Notes: a model not told the origin generated them from the letters alone. A stretch of DNA of 64,000 nt from Mycobacterium sp. IDR2000157661 (GCF_022317005.1 NZ_CP081006.1:1-64000), one strand, 5' to 3'; numbered from the stretch's first letter, positions 25,126 to 34,323 are shown. A program made the numbers and translations.

Positions 25126-25703
25126 ACCGCATTCCTACCGCAATAGGGTGCAACGATTTTCGGCTCGCGAAGGATGGAGCGGGCGGGGGAACGGGAGCCG
25201 CCGCCCCCCGATGATGCGGTCGGGCGGAGCTGGTCGAGCCGCCGCCTCCGCACACCGACATGTCGAACGGCAACGTGTGAGGGTGCCGCCGCCTCTGACT
25301 GCACCGAGGACTCAGAGCGAGCGACGCGGTCGGATAAGTCGGGTTGTCCCTAACCCCATGTCCCCCTACAAGTAGGGGGGACAGACACATGGGGGTGGTG
25401 GGCTGTGGGTGGGCCCCGCGTGGGTACGGGTGGTTTTTCGCAGGTCAATCCACGTGACCTTGCAAGTAGGTAGGGATGGGTGCCACGTCGCCCGGTGGAC
25501 CCCCAGACCCACCCCGTTCCCACCTCGGCCCACGGACGCGAGAACGTCCTGACCTGCGTGTTTCCTCCCGAAGGGGTCGAGGCGTGCCCACCTTGGCGAG
25601 GCGGCGAAGTGGGTGCGGGTGGATATTCGCAGCTCAAGGCTCTTGTTTCGGCCTGGGTGCGGTGTCTGGGCGGCGGCTGAGTACCCACCGCCCGCCCGAC
25701 CTG
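25126..25703. other. Repeat-rich non-coding stretch behind the helicase gene; possible origin
   Basis: No gene is seen in 578 bp. A hairpin lies at 25353-25396: CCCCATGT...ACATGGGG outer arms and CCCCCTAC-AA-GTAGGGGG inner arms. A 24-bp direct repeat with three mismatches occurs at 25420-25443 and 25609-25632 (GTGGGT-N-CGGGTGG...TTCGCAG). CAAGTAGG recurs at 25369 and 25461. In satellites and plasmids the RepA-like helicase gene often has its origin beside it, so an origin is a reasonable guess. A terminator role for the hairpin is also possible. Confidence 0.5.
25353..25396. repeat. Nested long hairpin in the putative origin region
   Basis: The outer arms ACCCCATGT / ACATGGGGGT and inner arms CCCCCTAC / GTAGGGGG enclose a 2-base loop. 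Fold strength looks high. It may act in replication or as a transcription stop for the helicase gene. Confidence 0.6.
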
Positions 25704-27707
25704 TTATGCAGCCGGAGCCGTGCCTGTGTCGCCGCTGCCGTCGCCCGTCAGCGCGCTGATGGCGGCGGGGTCGGGCGGCGGGTAGTCCACCGGCTCGTAG
25801 AACACGTGCCCGAGGGGGTCGCGCTTGGACTCGACCAGCTTCTGGTGCTCGACCAGAAGCTTGACCGCTGCAGTGGCGGGGTGCTTGCTGCACACCCGGC
25901 GCACCTTGCGCGTGGTGCCCTGCGGGGTCCGCTCCTCGCCCACGACGTCGTTGGCGATCTCGGCCAGCCGCGTCTGGGTAAGGCCCTCGCCGGGGATGCA
26001 GTTCTCCTGCGCGAGCGCGTATATCTGCTTGACGTACGCCGCGCCCTTGCCGGTCCATTTGTCCATCGGCAGGTCAGGGTCCGCCGCGTACGGATCAGCA
26101 CCCGGCCCGAGCACCAGAGAGTCGTCACCGACGGGCAGGGCGACCTTGGCCGCGCGCAGCCGATACGGCCCCTCGACCGCATCGTCTTTCATCTTGCCGA
26201 CCTCGACAGTGACCTCCATCGCGGTCGGGCTTTCACGCAACGCGATCAGCTGGACGTCCACCGCGTTCAGCCACGCCACCGAGCCGCGCGCGTTGCGCGG
26301 GTCCGCCTTGGTGGTGTGGTGCAGCACCAGCACCGCCGCGCCCGTGCGCCGCATGAGCGTGTCGAGCTGCGCCACGGCCCGCCCCTGATCGGTGGCGGAG
26401 TTCTCCTCCAGCCCTACCGTGCAGCGCGCTTGGGTGTCGAACACCACGAGCTGCGCGCCGGTCTCGATGACCTTGGACAACACGTCGTCCATGTCGCGCT
26501 GCGAGCCGAGCTGTGCCGCGCCCTCCAGCACCGTGAAGTTGGCGAGCACCCGGCGGCGGTCAATGCCGCGCTGTTGGCACCAGGCCCGCACCCGCTTGCT
26601 GATACCGCGCGCACCCTCACCGACGACGTAGAGCACTGGCACCGGCTCGGCGACACCGAACCGCGCGGACCCGGCGAACGGGGTTCCAGTCGCCAGCGAC
26701 AGTGCCATGTCCAAAGCCATGAAGCTCTTGAGGGACTGCGACATGCCGATCAGGTGCACGAGCGCGGCGGCAGGCAGCAACTTCTCCACCAGCCACGCGC
26801 TGCAGGGAAGGTTGTCGAGATCGTCGAGGGTGCGCCACCGCCGGTTCACCGGGTTCTGGGCGGCGGTTCCGCCGGACTTGTGCAGCGCCCGTGCGTCGGC
26901 GAGGTCGGCCCAGGCGGCGCTGCGCTCCTCGGCGTTCGCTGGCCGAAGCGCCTTGACGCTTTCCACCGGGACGGCGAGCTTCGGGCCGACCAGCTCGGCG
27001 GCGGTCACAAGGTAGGTGTGCTCCTCGCGGCGGTGCTTCCGCGCGGCGGCTCCCATGTTCCAGGTGTCTCGATTGAGCTGCTCGATCATCCTGCGGGCGG
27101 CGTCGGCAGCAGCGATCCCGCACACCCGCTCGATCTCGGCGAGGCTGTAGGCGGTGTACGGCGGGACGCTGACTTTCTTGAGCACCTGTTGCTGCTGGGA
27201 GCGTTCTCGCTTGCGCGCCTCGGCTTGGTCGGTCAGCGCCTTGAGCACGGCCTCGGGGTCGGAGATGTCGTCATAGAGCGTGGCCGTGGCGATGAACTTG
27301 GTGACCTGCTCGCGGGTGATGCCGTCAAGGTCGGGCGAGATCACAGCCGCGAGGATCGCCGGTATCGCCTCCAGTTCCTCGAATCGGGTGCCGTCGCGCT
27401 CCATGATGGCGTTCGGTGCCGCGATGCCGATGGAGTGCTGGCGTCCCCAGGTGCGCAGCGCTTCCCACTGCGCCTCATCGAGGTAGGGAGCGATCTCGTC
27501 GCCGGGCTCCGCGCCCAGGGCGTCGGCCACCATGTGCACCGGGACCGCCCGAGCCAGTGTGTCCAGCTTGGCCTCGTCGGGGCTGTACCGCTGGACAGCG
27601 GCGGGACTAACCGCGTCGACGGTGTACGGGTCACTCCCGTTGCGGTTGCGCCCGTTGGTGTCCGCCGATCCGGCTCCGTTGCCGCGTGGGGCGGTATTCT
27701 CGGTCAT
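25704..27707 (-). CDS. RepA-like AAA ATPase/helicase (667 aa)
   Basis: A large replication-type ATPase. Residues about 1-280 form an N-terminal part without a clear motif. A RecA-like (AAA_25, RepA-type) domain follows: LVHLIGMSQSLKSFMALDMALSLATG with a divergent Walker A lysine-serine, PVLYVVGEGARGISKRVRAW, the Walker B QLVVFDTQARC, and VLVLHHTTKADPRNARGSVAWLNAVD. The C-terminus has a winged-helix-like region (GLTQTRLAEIANDVVGEERTPQG). Such proteins unwind DNA at origins of plasmids and satellites. It probably drives replication of the excised element, with the repeats behind its 3' end as origin candidate. Confidence 0.85.
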   Translation of the reverse strand: MTENTAPRGNGAGSADTNGRNRNGSDPYTVDAVSPAAVQRYSPDEAKLDTLARAVPVHMVADALGAEPGDEIAPYLDEAQWEALRTWGRQHSIGIAAPNAIMERDGTRFEELEAIPAILAAVISPDLDGITREQVTKFIATATLYDDISDPEAVLKALTDQAEARKRERSQQQQVLKKVSVPPYTAYSLAEIERVCGIAAADAARRMIEQLNRDTWNMGAAARKHRREEHTYLVTAAELVGPKLAVPVESVKALRPANAEERSAAWADLADARALHKSGGTAAQNPVNRRWRTLDDLDNLPCSAWLVEKLLPAAALVHLIGMSQSLKSFMALDMALSLATGTPFAGSARFGVAEPVPVLYVVGEGARGISKRVRAWCQQRGIDRRRVLANFTVLEGAAQLGSQRDMDDVLSKVIETGAQLVVFDTQARCTVGLEENSATDQGRAVAQLDTLMRRTGAAVLVLHHTTKADPRNARGSVAWLNAVDVQLIALRESPTAMEVTVEVGKMKDDAVEGPYRLRAAKVALPVGDDSLVLGPGADPYAADPDLPMDKWTGKGAAYVKQIYALAQENCIPGEGLTQTRLAEIANDVVGEERTPQGTTRKVRRVCSKHPATAAVKLLVEHQKLVESKRDPLGHVFYEPVDYPPPDPAAISALTGDGSGDTGTAPAA

Positions 27708-27814
27708 GTGGTCCCTCTCGGGGTCATTTGCTTCGGTTCTTGGCGGGGCCGGGCTGTCGTTGGAGTGGTGCCAGGCTTGTCAAGCGCGCCGAGCCTGGCA
27801 TCGCTGTTTCTAGG

Positions 27815-28045
27815 TCAAAACCTCAGCGGCGCATACGGTTCGGGGTTGACGGTGTGCTCTGCCAGCCACGCCTCAAGGTCGGACGCCCGGTAGTACACGC
27901 GCCGACCGAGCTTCACGTAGCGCGGGCCGGTTCCGGCGAAGCGCTCCTGAGCCAGGGCGTTCTCGGACATGTGCCGGTGCTCGGCGACGTGCCGAGGTAG
28001 GAACAGGGCGTCGGGGTTGGCGAAGCTGACATTGACGGCGGTCAT
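27815..28045 (-). CDS. Excisionase-type HTH protein
   Basis: A 76-residue HTH_17/MerR-like protein. ATG 28045 (MTAVNVSFANPDALFL) is preferred over 28060. The motif ERFAGTGPRYVKLGRRVYYRASDLEAWLAEHTV is the usual 'sequence-dependent helix 2 and wing' form of excisionases and AlpA-type regulators. It is placed just upstream of the helicase gene. It could guide excision with the integrase or regulate the replication operon. Confidence 0.82.
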   Translation of the reverse strand: MTAVNVSFANPDALFLPRHVAEHRHMSENALAQERFAGTGPRYVKLGRRVYYRASDLEAWLAEHTVNPEPYAPLRF

Positions 28046-28158
28046 CGGTCGCATCTCCATCCTTCTTAGGGTCGATGTGGTTGGCTTTGTCGACGTTACG
28101 GAGGCACCATGCAGAGTTCTGGCGGCTTGCGGCTGAGTTATCGACGTTGTTATGTGTT

Positions 28159-29007
28159 CTACCCGTGGATATTTCGCGGTTCCGCGATTACCTGCTGAAC
28201 CCGCACGTCCATCTTCTGCAACTGCGCAACGGCGTTGGTGATCTCGCGCCGGATATTTGTGACCCGACTATCCTTCTCAGCGAACCAAGCGCAGAACAGT
28301 TCGTCGTCGGCGAGTTGATTGAACCGCTGTACCTTGTCGGGCAGTTCCCGCAACGCCTTGCGCACCGGCGTGAGTACGGAGGCGAAATTACCGAGGGGCG
28401 ACGGTCTGGGGGCGGGCTTGTACCTGGGGTACGACCTGCCGTCCGTGCCTGTCACTTTGCCATCGGGTGCCGCCTCGACCACCTCGACGTCACTCGGATC
28501 ATCAGACTCAGCCGGTGAGGTGTAGTGATTCACTACACCGGAATTCTTGAGGTCTCGCTGCACGGTCTGATCGGAGATTCCGATGGCTGACGCGACCCCC
28601 CGAATGGACAGCCCGGCTTCACGCAGCGAGCACACGACGTCCTGACGTTCCTCCAGTGGCAGACGCAACCGAACCGATCGGAACTCGGCGGCGCAATAAG
28701 CGTCCCACGATTCGTAGCCCAGGATGTGCCAGGCCCTTTCGGTGTAGGCGCGGACGACTTTGTCCCACAGGGTGGCTTCGTCCACCTTGATCTCATCGGT
28801 GAGTTCACGGGCCTGCTCAACAGTCATTCCGCAGGCTGTCTGGACGGCCAGATTGCCAGCCTCGTGGACGAACACGGCGGCACCGTCGGTGGTGCCAATG
28901 TCATCAACCGCCTGCGTTGGCGCTGCGGCGATTCTCGACAAGATCTCGGCGACCCGATCTGTCTGGCCAGGACTGGTTTCGGTCAGCGCACCCAGCGGCG
29001 CGCTCAC
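28159..29007 (-). CDS. HTH protein of the satellite regulatory operon, ParB/KorB-like
   Basis: Starting at GTG 29007, which overlaps the stop of the upstream HTH gene (GTGA), the protein has 282 residues; the frame continues upstream but inside that gene. A helix-turn-helix at about residues 130-160 reads LREAGLSIRGVASAIGISDQTVQRDLKNSGVV. The region before it (TLWDKVVRAYTERAWHILGYESWDAYCAAEF) resembles N-terminal parts of similar actinobacterial mobile-element regulators. The C-terminal 80 residues look helical. Role: transcription or replication control of the element, by inference. Confidence 0.7.
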   Translation of the reverse strand: MSAPLGALTETSPGQTDRVAEILSRIAAAPTQAVDDIGTTDGAAVFVHEAGNLAVQTACGMTVEQARELTDEIKVDEATLWDKVVRAYTERAWHILGYESWDAYCAAEFRSVRLRLPLEERQDVVCSLREAGLSIRGVASAIGISDQTVQRDLKNSGVVNHYTSPAESDDPSDVEVVEAAPDGKVTGTDGRSYPRYKPAPRPSPLGNFASVLTPVRKALRELPDKVQRFNQLADDELFCAWFAEKDSRVTNIRREITNAVAQLQKMDVRVQQVIAEPRNIHG

Positions 29008-29225
29008 TCCGCCCCGCCCAACATCTTGAGCAGCGCCAGCGCGGGGACTCGCACCCGCCGGGTGCCCAACTGAATCGTGGGCAGCCGTCCCTCGCGCGCC
29101 ATCGTGTAGCCGTACGCCCTGCTCACGCCGAGGCACCGTGCGGCCTGTTCGATGCTGATTGTCGGCGGGCCACTACGCAATTCATCCAGTGTGGGGGCGC
29201 TCTTGGTCGTTTCGGTCGTGTTCAT
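29004..29225 (-). CDS. Second excisionase/HTH_17 protein
   Basis: A 73-residue protein with ISIEQAARCLGVSRAYGYTMAREGRLPTIQLGTRRVRVPALALLKML, a clear winged-helix DNA-binding module of the excisionase type. It heads the leftward operon and is divergent from the rightward regulator-integrase pair, with 53 bp between them. This is the location typical of the lysogeny/excision switch. It is translationally coupled to the next gene. Confidence 0.85.
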   Translation of the reverse strand: MNTTETTKSAPTLDELRSGPPTISIEQAARCLGVSRAYGYTMAREGRLPTIQLGTRRVRVPALALLKMLGGAE

Positions 29226-29278
29226 TTCTTCAGGGAACCCTCTTGTGTGCTTACTGTCCAGACTGTAGATTCACCTTC
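29226..29278. promoter_or_regulatory. Divergent control region of the element
   Basis: Fifty-three bases separate the leftward HTH operon and the rightward regulator-integrase operon. Plus-strand CTGTAGATTC before GTG 29279 could supply a -10 for a leaderless transcript. Tandem CTGTCCAGACTGTAG words could bind a regulator. Assignment rests mainly on position. Confidence 0.4.
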
Positions 29279-29884
29279 GTGAAAAGCGTGGGAGGTGACT
29301 CACCGGAACCGCAGCGTGGCGACGTCGTGTCGATCGAGAGTGGGGAACCGGACCACGGCGACCATTCCAGCGGCCCGCTCGGTATCGGGCCACCGCCGGA
29401 ACCCGATAGCCGCGTACGAATCCGCTTGCACGACTTCCCGTTTACGTTCGTCGTGCGGGTGTCGACCGACAAACGCACTGGCCCGCAGGTGGCCGAGCTG
29501 ACGATCGCCGCCGACGACGGCCAGGCCGTTGACTATGCCGCGATCCGTGCGGTGCCGGTGCGCCGACTGGCTCACAGCGCCGCGCAGTGGATCGCGCGAT
29601 GGGGTGGCCAGGTTGGTTTCGTCGGCGACGTCGCTGAGACCTTCAGCCAGCCCGACAATCCCGCTCCGAAGGTCTACGAGGCGGCGAAGCTCGCGAATAA
29701 TGCGCTCGCTCTGGGCTTGCCGGTACGACCGTATGTCGCCCAACAGTTGATCGTCAGCAAGACCACCGTCGACCGCCTACTCAAGCGGGCACGGGCCGAG
29801 GGCTGGCTTGACGACGAGCCATTACCGAAGCGACCTCAACCTCAGCAGCGAGACGACAAAACCAACCAGGAGAACGGCCCATGA
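29279..29884 (+). CDS. Regulator with C-terminal HTH, coupled to integrase
   Basis: GTG 29279 (VKSVGGDSPEPQRGD) is chosen because the frame upstream crosses the divergent HTH gene. The 201-residue protein has an N-terminal part with a beta-rich segment (VRIRLHDFPFTFVVRVSTDKRTGPQVAELTI) and a C-terminal HTH, LPVRPYVAQQLIVSKTTVDRLLKRARAEGWL. Its stop overlaps the integrase ATG (ATGA). I do not know the family by name, though similar genes precede integrases in mycobacterial genomic islands. It may control integrase expression or assist recombination. Confidence 0.7.
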   Translation: MKSVGGDSPEPQRGDVVSIESGEPDHGDHSSGPLGIGPPPEPDSRVRIRLHDFPFTFVVRVSTDKRTGPQVAELTIAADDGQAVDYAAIRAVPVRRLAHSAAQWIARWGGQVGFVGDVAETFSQPDNPAPKVYEAAKLANNALALGLPVRPYVAQQLIVSKTTVDRLLKRARAEGWLDDEPLPKRPQPQQRDDKTNQENGP

Positions 29885-31062
29885 CCACCGAGGACACCCA
29901 GCCCCGGCAGCGCGGCGATCGCACCGACAGCTCGATCAAGCGGCTGCCGAACGGGAAGGGTTGGCGCGCCCGGCCCACCCTCGGCACCGACCCGGTGACC
30001 GGCAAGCAGGTCCGGCCCACCAAGGTGTTCGCCACGAAGAAGGCGGCGCAGGACTGGGTGACCGAGCAGCGCCAGCAATGGGCCTCGGCGACCTGGGCAC
30101 CGAAGTCGACCCAGACGTTCGATGAGGTCGCCGACCACTGGTTCAAGCTGCGCGACGCCGACTCCTCGATCGGGCCGAACACCGTGCGCGCCGACCGCGA
30201 GTCACTGGCCTACGCCCGTCGGGCCTTCGGCGCGGTGCCGGTCCAGAGGCTCACCCCCGCCGCGCTGGCGGACTGGTCGGCCTCGCTGACCGGCAAGGGC
30301 GGCAAGGCGCTGGCACCGGCCACCAAGCGCCGCGCGATCGTCCGGCTCAAGTCGGTGATGGCGCACGCGAAGCGGATGCGCTGGCTGACCTATGACCCCT
30401 CGGCGGACCTCGACTCACCGGAGCAGAAGGCGGTCACAGCGACGGATGCGGACGACATCTGGACGCCGAAGCAGATGGGCGAGTTCCTCGATCACGTCGC
30501 CGACCACCGGCTCGCCGGGTGCTTCGCCCTCACGCTGCTGGGGCTCCGCCGCGAGGAGGTCGGCGGGCTGCGATGGTCGGACATCGACCTGGAGACCGGC
30601 GCACTGCGCATCCGACATGCTCGGGTCGACGTCAACGGGCGCGACATGATCGTGCCGACCAAGACCGACCGCAGCGCCCGCGATCTGCCGGTGCCGCCGC
30701 GCGAGTTGGCGATGATCAAGGCCATGCGCTCGGTGCACCTGCGTGAGCGCCTAGCGGTGGGGCGACCGCTGGCCGACGCCGATCTGTTGCTGTCGCGCGC
30801 CGACGGCACCCCGTTGCCGGTGCGCGAGTACAGCCGCGAGTTCGCCGCCCAGCGCAAGGCTGCAGGGCTCAAGGCGATCACGCTCGGAAAGCTGCGCCAC
30901 TCCAACATTTCTCGGATGCGCGCGGCGGGCATTGCCGCCGATGTGGTCGCCGCTTGGCACGGCCACACCGAGCGGATGACGCAGGCGGTCTACGGGCGGG
31001 TGACCGACGACCGGCTCACCGCCGCGTCAGCGGTGTTTTCGTCGGCGATAGGACAGAGTTAG
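29881..31062 (+). CDS. Tyrosine-type integrase
   Basis: A 393-residue site-specific recombinase. The N-terminus has the arm-binding domain (GKGWRARPTLGTDPVTGKQVRPTKVFATKKAAQDWV), followed by a core-binding SAM-like domain (TFDEVADHWFKLR to VMAHAKRMRWL). The catalytic domain contains FALTLLGLRREEVGGLRWSDIDL with the first arginine, LGKLRHSN with the second arginine-histidine pair, and WHGHTERMTQAVYGRV with the later histidine and nucleophile tyrosine. It appears intact. The gene ends 80 bp from the tRNA-Ala and its stop codon lies within the right arm-site pair. It would catalyse insertion into tRNA-Ala(GGC). Confidence 0.95.
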   Translation: MTTEDTQPRQRGDRTDSSIKRLPNGKGWRARPTLGTDPVTGKQVRPTKVFATKKAAQDWVTEQRQQWASATWAPKSTQTFDEVADHWFKLRDADSSIGPNTVRADRESLAYARRAFGAVPVQRLTPAALADWSASLTGKGGKALAPATKRRAIVRLKSVMAHAKRMRWLTYDPSADLDSPEQKAVTATDADDIWTPKQMGEFLDHVADHRLAGCFALTLLGLRREEVGGLRWSDIDLETGALRIRHARVDVNGRDMIVPTKTDRSARDLPVPPRELAMIKAMRSVHLRERLAVGRPLADADLLLSRADGTPLPVREYSREFAAQRKAAGLKAITLGKLRHSNISRMRAAGIAADVVAAWHGHTERMTQAVYGRVTDDRLTAASAVFSSAIGQS

Positions 31063-31066
31063 GACA
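31047..31066 (+). repeat. Right pair of putative integrase arm-type sites
   Basis: GATAGGACA (31047-31055) and GTTAGGACA (31058-31066), starting 11 bp apart, overlap the integrase stop codon and lie about 76 bp from the att core. The same two words with the same spacing occur near attL at 1913-1932 in reversed order. Confidence 0.6.
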
Positions 31067-31102
31067 TCCAGCCTGTCGCAGACCCACCCTCGCAAACGAC
31101 GA

Positions 31103-31134
31103 AACCCGCCCCGACCAATGGCCGGAGCGGGGTT
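31103..31134. terminator. Hairpin terminator between integrase and tRNA-Ala
   Basis: AACCCGCCCCGACC pairs with GGCCGGAGCGGGGTT around a short loop. T-rich stretches follow on both strands (TTCCTTATT on plus, GGGTTTCGTCG on minus). It may end both the integrase transcript and the tRNA transcript. Confidence 0.7.
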
Positions 31135-31141
31135 CCTTATT

Positions 31142-31184
31142 GTGGAGCTAAGGGGATTCGAACCCCTGACCCCCACACTGCCAG
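31142..31184 (-). repeat. attR: 43-bp core within the intact tRNA-Ala
   Basis: Counterpart of 1754-1796 with one mismatch. It covers the anticodon loop to discriminator base of the tRNA. Together the two copies bound an insert of about 29.4 kb. Confidence 0.92.
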
Positions 31185-31215
31185 TGTGGTGCGCTACCAG
31201 CTGCGCCATAGCCCC
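31143..31215 (-). tRNA. tRNA-Ala (anticodon GGC)
   Basis: Seventy-three bases fold as a standard cloverleaf. The acceptor arm GGGGCTA pairs with TAGCTCC and is followed by discriminator A. The anticodon arm CCACA-CTGGCAG-TGTGG gives anticodon GGC, and the T-arm holds GGTTCGAATCC. No CCA is encoded. The gene is complete because the element brings its own copy of the 3' part. Confidence 0.95.
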
Positions 31216-31270
31216 TTGAGTCGTGCCCATCGAAGTTACACCAACTGTCGGAAGCCCTCAAAATCGCTGC

Positions 31271-32560
31271 TCACGGCACTTCGCCGCCGGCTTCGGGGCC
31301 GAGTGGACGCATCGGTGTATGCCCGGCGGGCGGTGCACCGCGGGTCTCCGGCGCTACCACCCACCACAGCGCGGCGAGCAGCAGGATGATCCCGCTGACC
31401 ACGAACGCCGATCCGTATGACGCGCGCTCGGCGATCTGGCCCACCGCGAGCGAGCCGATGATCGAACCGAAGTCGGCCATCATCTGAAATACCGCGACAG
31501 CGGTTCCGCCGCGCGCTTTGTTCCCGACGATGTCGGCCACTGCGGCCTGCTGTGGTGACACGAACACGCCCGTCGCCGCACCCGTGATGTAGGCCGCCGC
31601 CAGGAAGAGCGGCAGCGACGTCGTGAATCCGACGAGGATCGTGAACAGGGCCGACAGCGCGAGCCCGGTGATGAGCAACTTGCGGCGCCCGATCCGGTCG
31701 GACAGGTAACCGCTGGGGATGACCGCCGAGACGTTGCCGATCGCGAACGTCGCCAGCGCCAGGCCCGCGACGCCGGCGCTGTAGCCGAGACCCTCCACCA
31801 CGAACAGCGGAACCAGCGCGATGCGCAATCCGAACGCCGCCCATCCTGTCGCGAAGTTGGAGAACAGCGCGGCCCGGTACGCGCGGTGACGCAACACCTG
31901 CCGCACCGACACCGTTTCCTCGGCGGTTTCGGCCGGCGCGGCGATGGCACTGCCGCGAAGGCTGAAGAACACGACCGCCGCGGCCACCAGCAGCGCGGCG
32001 CCGTAGATCGCGAACGGTGCCGCCAGCCCCAGCCCGGCGGTCAGGCTGCCGAGCACCGGCCCACACACCGAGCCCACGAGAAAGCCCGTCGAGAACAATC
32101 CCGCCACACGCCCCCGCGCGTTCTCCGGCGAGATGCGGATCATCAGCCCTAGCGAGGACACCGTGAACATCGCCGAACCGAGTCCACCGAGCGAGCGGAA
32201 CAACAACAACTGCCAATAGGTCTGTGCGAACGCGCACGCCGCCGTCGACAGCGCGACGATGATCAGCCCGCTGATGTAGACGCGGCGCTCCCCCAGCCGC
32301 TGCACCAGCAACCCGGCGGGCGGTGCCGCCACCAACCGCATGATCGCGAACGCGGTGATGACGAACGTCGCCGCGCTGATGCTGACCCCGAAGTGCCGGG
32401 CGTATTGCGGCAGCACGGGCGCGACCACGCCGTAACCCAGCGCCACCACCACGTTGGCCGAGACCAGCAGCCAGACCTCGCGCGGGAGCCTCGGCTTACC
32501 GGTGTCGGTCGGGCCGGCGCCCAATTGCTCATCGCGTGCGCGGTCCGCCTCAGAGCTCAC
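31271..32560 (-). CDS. MFS transporter (12-helix exporter type)
   Basis: A 429-residue major facilitator from GTG 32560, whose start overlaps the end of the pgm gene; the longer frame upstream lies inside pgm. It shows about twelve hydrophobic helices. [13 protein letters not shown] (loop 2-3) and [15 protein letters not shown] (loop 8-9) are the two MFS signature loops. [17 protein letters not shown] marks helix 4. Such proteins export drugs or metabolites by proton antiport; no substrate is implied by the context. Confidence 0.9.
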   Translation of the reverse strand: MSSEADRARDEQLGAGPTDTGKPRLPREVWLLVSANVVVALGYGVVAPVLPQYARHFGVSISAATFVITAFAIMRLVAAPPAGLLVQRLGERRVYISGLIIVALSTAACAFAQTYWQLLLFRSLGGLGSAMFTVSSLGLMIRISPENARGRVAGLFSTGFLVGSVCGPVLGSLTAGLGLAAPFAIYGAALLVAAAVVFFSLRGSAIAAPAETAEETVSVRQVLRHRAYRAALFSNFATGWAAFGLRIALVPLFVVEGLGYSAGVAGLALATFAIGNVSAVIPSGYLSDRIGRRKLLITGLALSALFTILVGFTTSLPLFLAAAYITGAATGVFVSPQQAAVADIVGNKARGGTAVAVFQMMADFGSIIGSLAVGQIAERASYGSAFVVSGIILLLAALWWVVAPETRGAPPAGHTPMRPLGPEAGGEVP

Positions 32561-34203
32561 GCAATGACTGTATTGACCACTTCGCGGGCCGCCTCCTGCA
32601 CCTCGGCCAGATGCTCGGGACCCTTGAACGACTCGGCATAGATCTTGTACACGTCCTCGGTGCCCGACGGGCGGGCCGCGAACCACGCGTTTTCTGTCGT
32701 CACCTTCAACCCGCCCAACGGGGCGTCGTTGCCGGGTGCCGCCGTCAGCTTCGCGGTGATCGGCTCCCCCGCCAGTTCGGTGGCCGTCACCTGCTCGGCT
32801 GACAGCTTGGCCAGCCGCGCCTTCTGCTCACGGTCGGCGGGTGCGTCGATGCGGGCATAGGTGGGTGCACCGTACTTCTCGGCGAGCGTCTGATACCGCT
32901 GCGACGGCGTCTGTCCGGTGACCGCCAGGATCTCCGAGGCCAGCAGCGCCAGGATGATGCCGTCCTTGTCGGTGGTCCACACCGCGCCGTCACGTCGCAG
33001 CATCGACGCGCCGGCGCTCTCCTCACCACCGAATCCGATTGTGCCCCTGAGTAACCCGTCGACGAACCACTTGAAGCCGACCGGTACTTCGACCAGCGTG
33101 CGGCCCAGACCCGCGACCACGCGGTCGATGATCGACGAGCTGACGGCTGTCTTGCCCACGGCGGTGGAGCCGGGCCAGTCGGGGCGGTGGGTGTACAGGT
33201 AGTCGATGGCCACGGCGAGGAAGTGGTTGGGGTTGAGCAGACCTGCGTCCGGCGTGACGATGCCGTGCCGGTCGGAGTCCGGGTCGTTGCCGGTGGCGAT
33301 CTGGAATCGTTCGGGGTCAGCGCTCATCGTCCGGAGCAATCCAGCCATCGCATTCGGCGAACTGCAGTCCATCCGGATCTTGCCGTCGGTGTCGAGTGTC
33401 ATGAATCGCCAGGTGGCGTCGACGAGCGGATTGACGACGGTCAGTTCGAGATCGTGTCGTTCAGCGATGGCGGCCCAGTAGTCGACGCTGGCGCCGCCGA
33501 GCGGGTCGGCGCCGATGCGGATCTTCTCGGCGCTGATCGCGTGCAGATCAACGACGTTCGGCAGATCGGCGACATACGCGTCGAGGTAGTCGTGGCGCCG
33601 GGCGGTCCGCAGGGCACGCGCCAGCGGCACCCGCCTGACCCCTGCGAGCCCGTCGCGCAGGAACTCGTTCGCTCGCTTGGCGATCGCGCCGGTGGCGTCG
33701 GTGTCGGCCGGCCCGCCGTGGGGCGGGTTGTACTTGAAACCGCCGTCCCGCGGCGGGTTGTGGGATGGTGTGACGACGATGCCGTCGGCCAGTCCCTCCC
33801 GGCGGCCCCGGTTGAACGCAAGAATGGCGTGGCTGACGGCTGGCGTGGGCGTGTACCGGTCAGCCGAATCGATCATGGCGACAACGTCATTGGCGGCGAG
33901 CACCTCCAGCGCCGAGGCCCAGGCCGGTTCCGACAGTGCGTGGGTGTCTCGGCCTATGAACAACGGGCCGGTCGTGCCCTGGGCCTTGCGGTACTCGACG
34001 ATCGCCTGCGTGGTGGCCAGGATGTGCGCCTGGTTGAACGCGCCGTCCAGGCTCGACCCGCGGTGTCCCGACGTGCCGAACACCACCTGTTGGCCGACGT
34101 CGTCGGTGTCCGGTTCGACGGTGTAGTACGCGGTCACCACCTGCGCCACGTCGATGAGGTCTTCGGGCTGCGCCGGCTTACCGGCGCGGGGATTGGCCGC
34201 CAT
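32557..34203 (-). CDS. pgm: Phosphoglucomutase (alpha-D-glucose phosphate-specific)
   Basis: Interconverts glucose 1-phosphate and glucose 6-phosphate in cytosolic glycogen, trehalose and cell-wall precursor supply. ATG 34203 ([19 protein letters not shown]) is chosen; the frame upstream lacks family sequence. Motifs include [10 protein letters not shown] near residue 40, the phosphoserine loop [15 protein letters not shown], the metal loop [13 protein letters not shown] and the sugar loop GGEESAGAS. The C-terminus ends [16 protein letters not shown]. The 548-residue length is as expected. It is coupled to the MFS gene downstream. Confidence 0.96.
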   Translation of the reverse strand: MAANPRAGKPAQPEDLIDVAQVVTAYYTVEPDTDDVGQQVVFGTSGHRGSSLDGAFNQAHILATTQAIVEYRKAQGTTGPLFIGRDTHALSEPAWASALEVLAANDVVAMIDSADRYTPTPAVSHAILAFNRGRREGLADGIVVTPSHNPPRDGGFKYNPPHGGPADTDATGAIAKRANEFLRDGLAGVRRVPLARALRTARRHDYLDAYVADLPNVVDLHAISAEKIRIGADPLGGASVDYWAAIAERHDLELTVVNPLVDATWRFMTLDTDGKIRMDCSSPNAMAGLLRTMSADPERFQIATGNDPDSDRHGIVTPDAGLLNPNHFLAVAIDYLYTHRPDWPGSTAVGKTAVSSSIIDRVVAGLGRTLVEVPVGFKWFVDGLLRGTIGFGGEESAGASMLRRDGAVWTTDKDGIILALLASEILAVTGQTPSQRYQTLAEKYGAPTYARIDAPADREQKARLAKLSAEQVTATELAGEPITAKLTAAPGNDAPLGGLKVTTENAWFAARPSGTEDVYKIYAESFKGPEHLAEVQEAAREVVNTVIA

Positions 34204-34323
34204 GCGTCCGATTCTGCTCCATCGACCGGATGTCAGCCGCCACGGTCTGCCCGATCCGCGGATTCTGCGCCGCTTGGTGCCGCTCGATGCCGCTCGACAC
34301 CCCGATTGGCCATACTTTGCGTT

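Noticed and set aside
25476..27893. 805-aa plus-strand open frame
   Set aside because: It lies antisense to the RepA-like helicase gene, whose Walker and H-motifs are clear; its own translation is arginine- and histidine-rich without domains, as expected of high-GC shadow frames.
1797..31141. Complete prophage
   Set aside because: Integrase, replication and terminase genes exist, but no portal, protease, capsid, tail or lysis gene could be found.
34204..34323. Fluoride riboswitch before crcB
   Set aside because: I looked for the conserved GGNGATGG and CTGATG words and did not find them in the 120-bp gap; a leaderless start with CATACT as -10 fits better.
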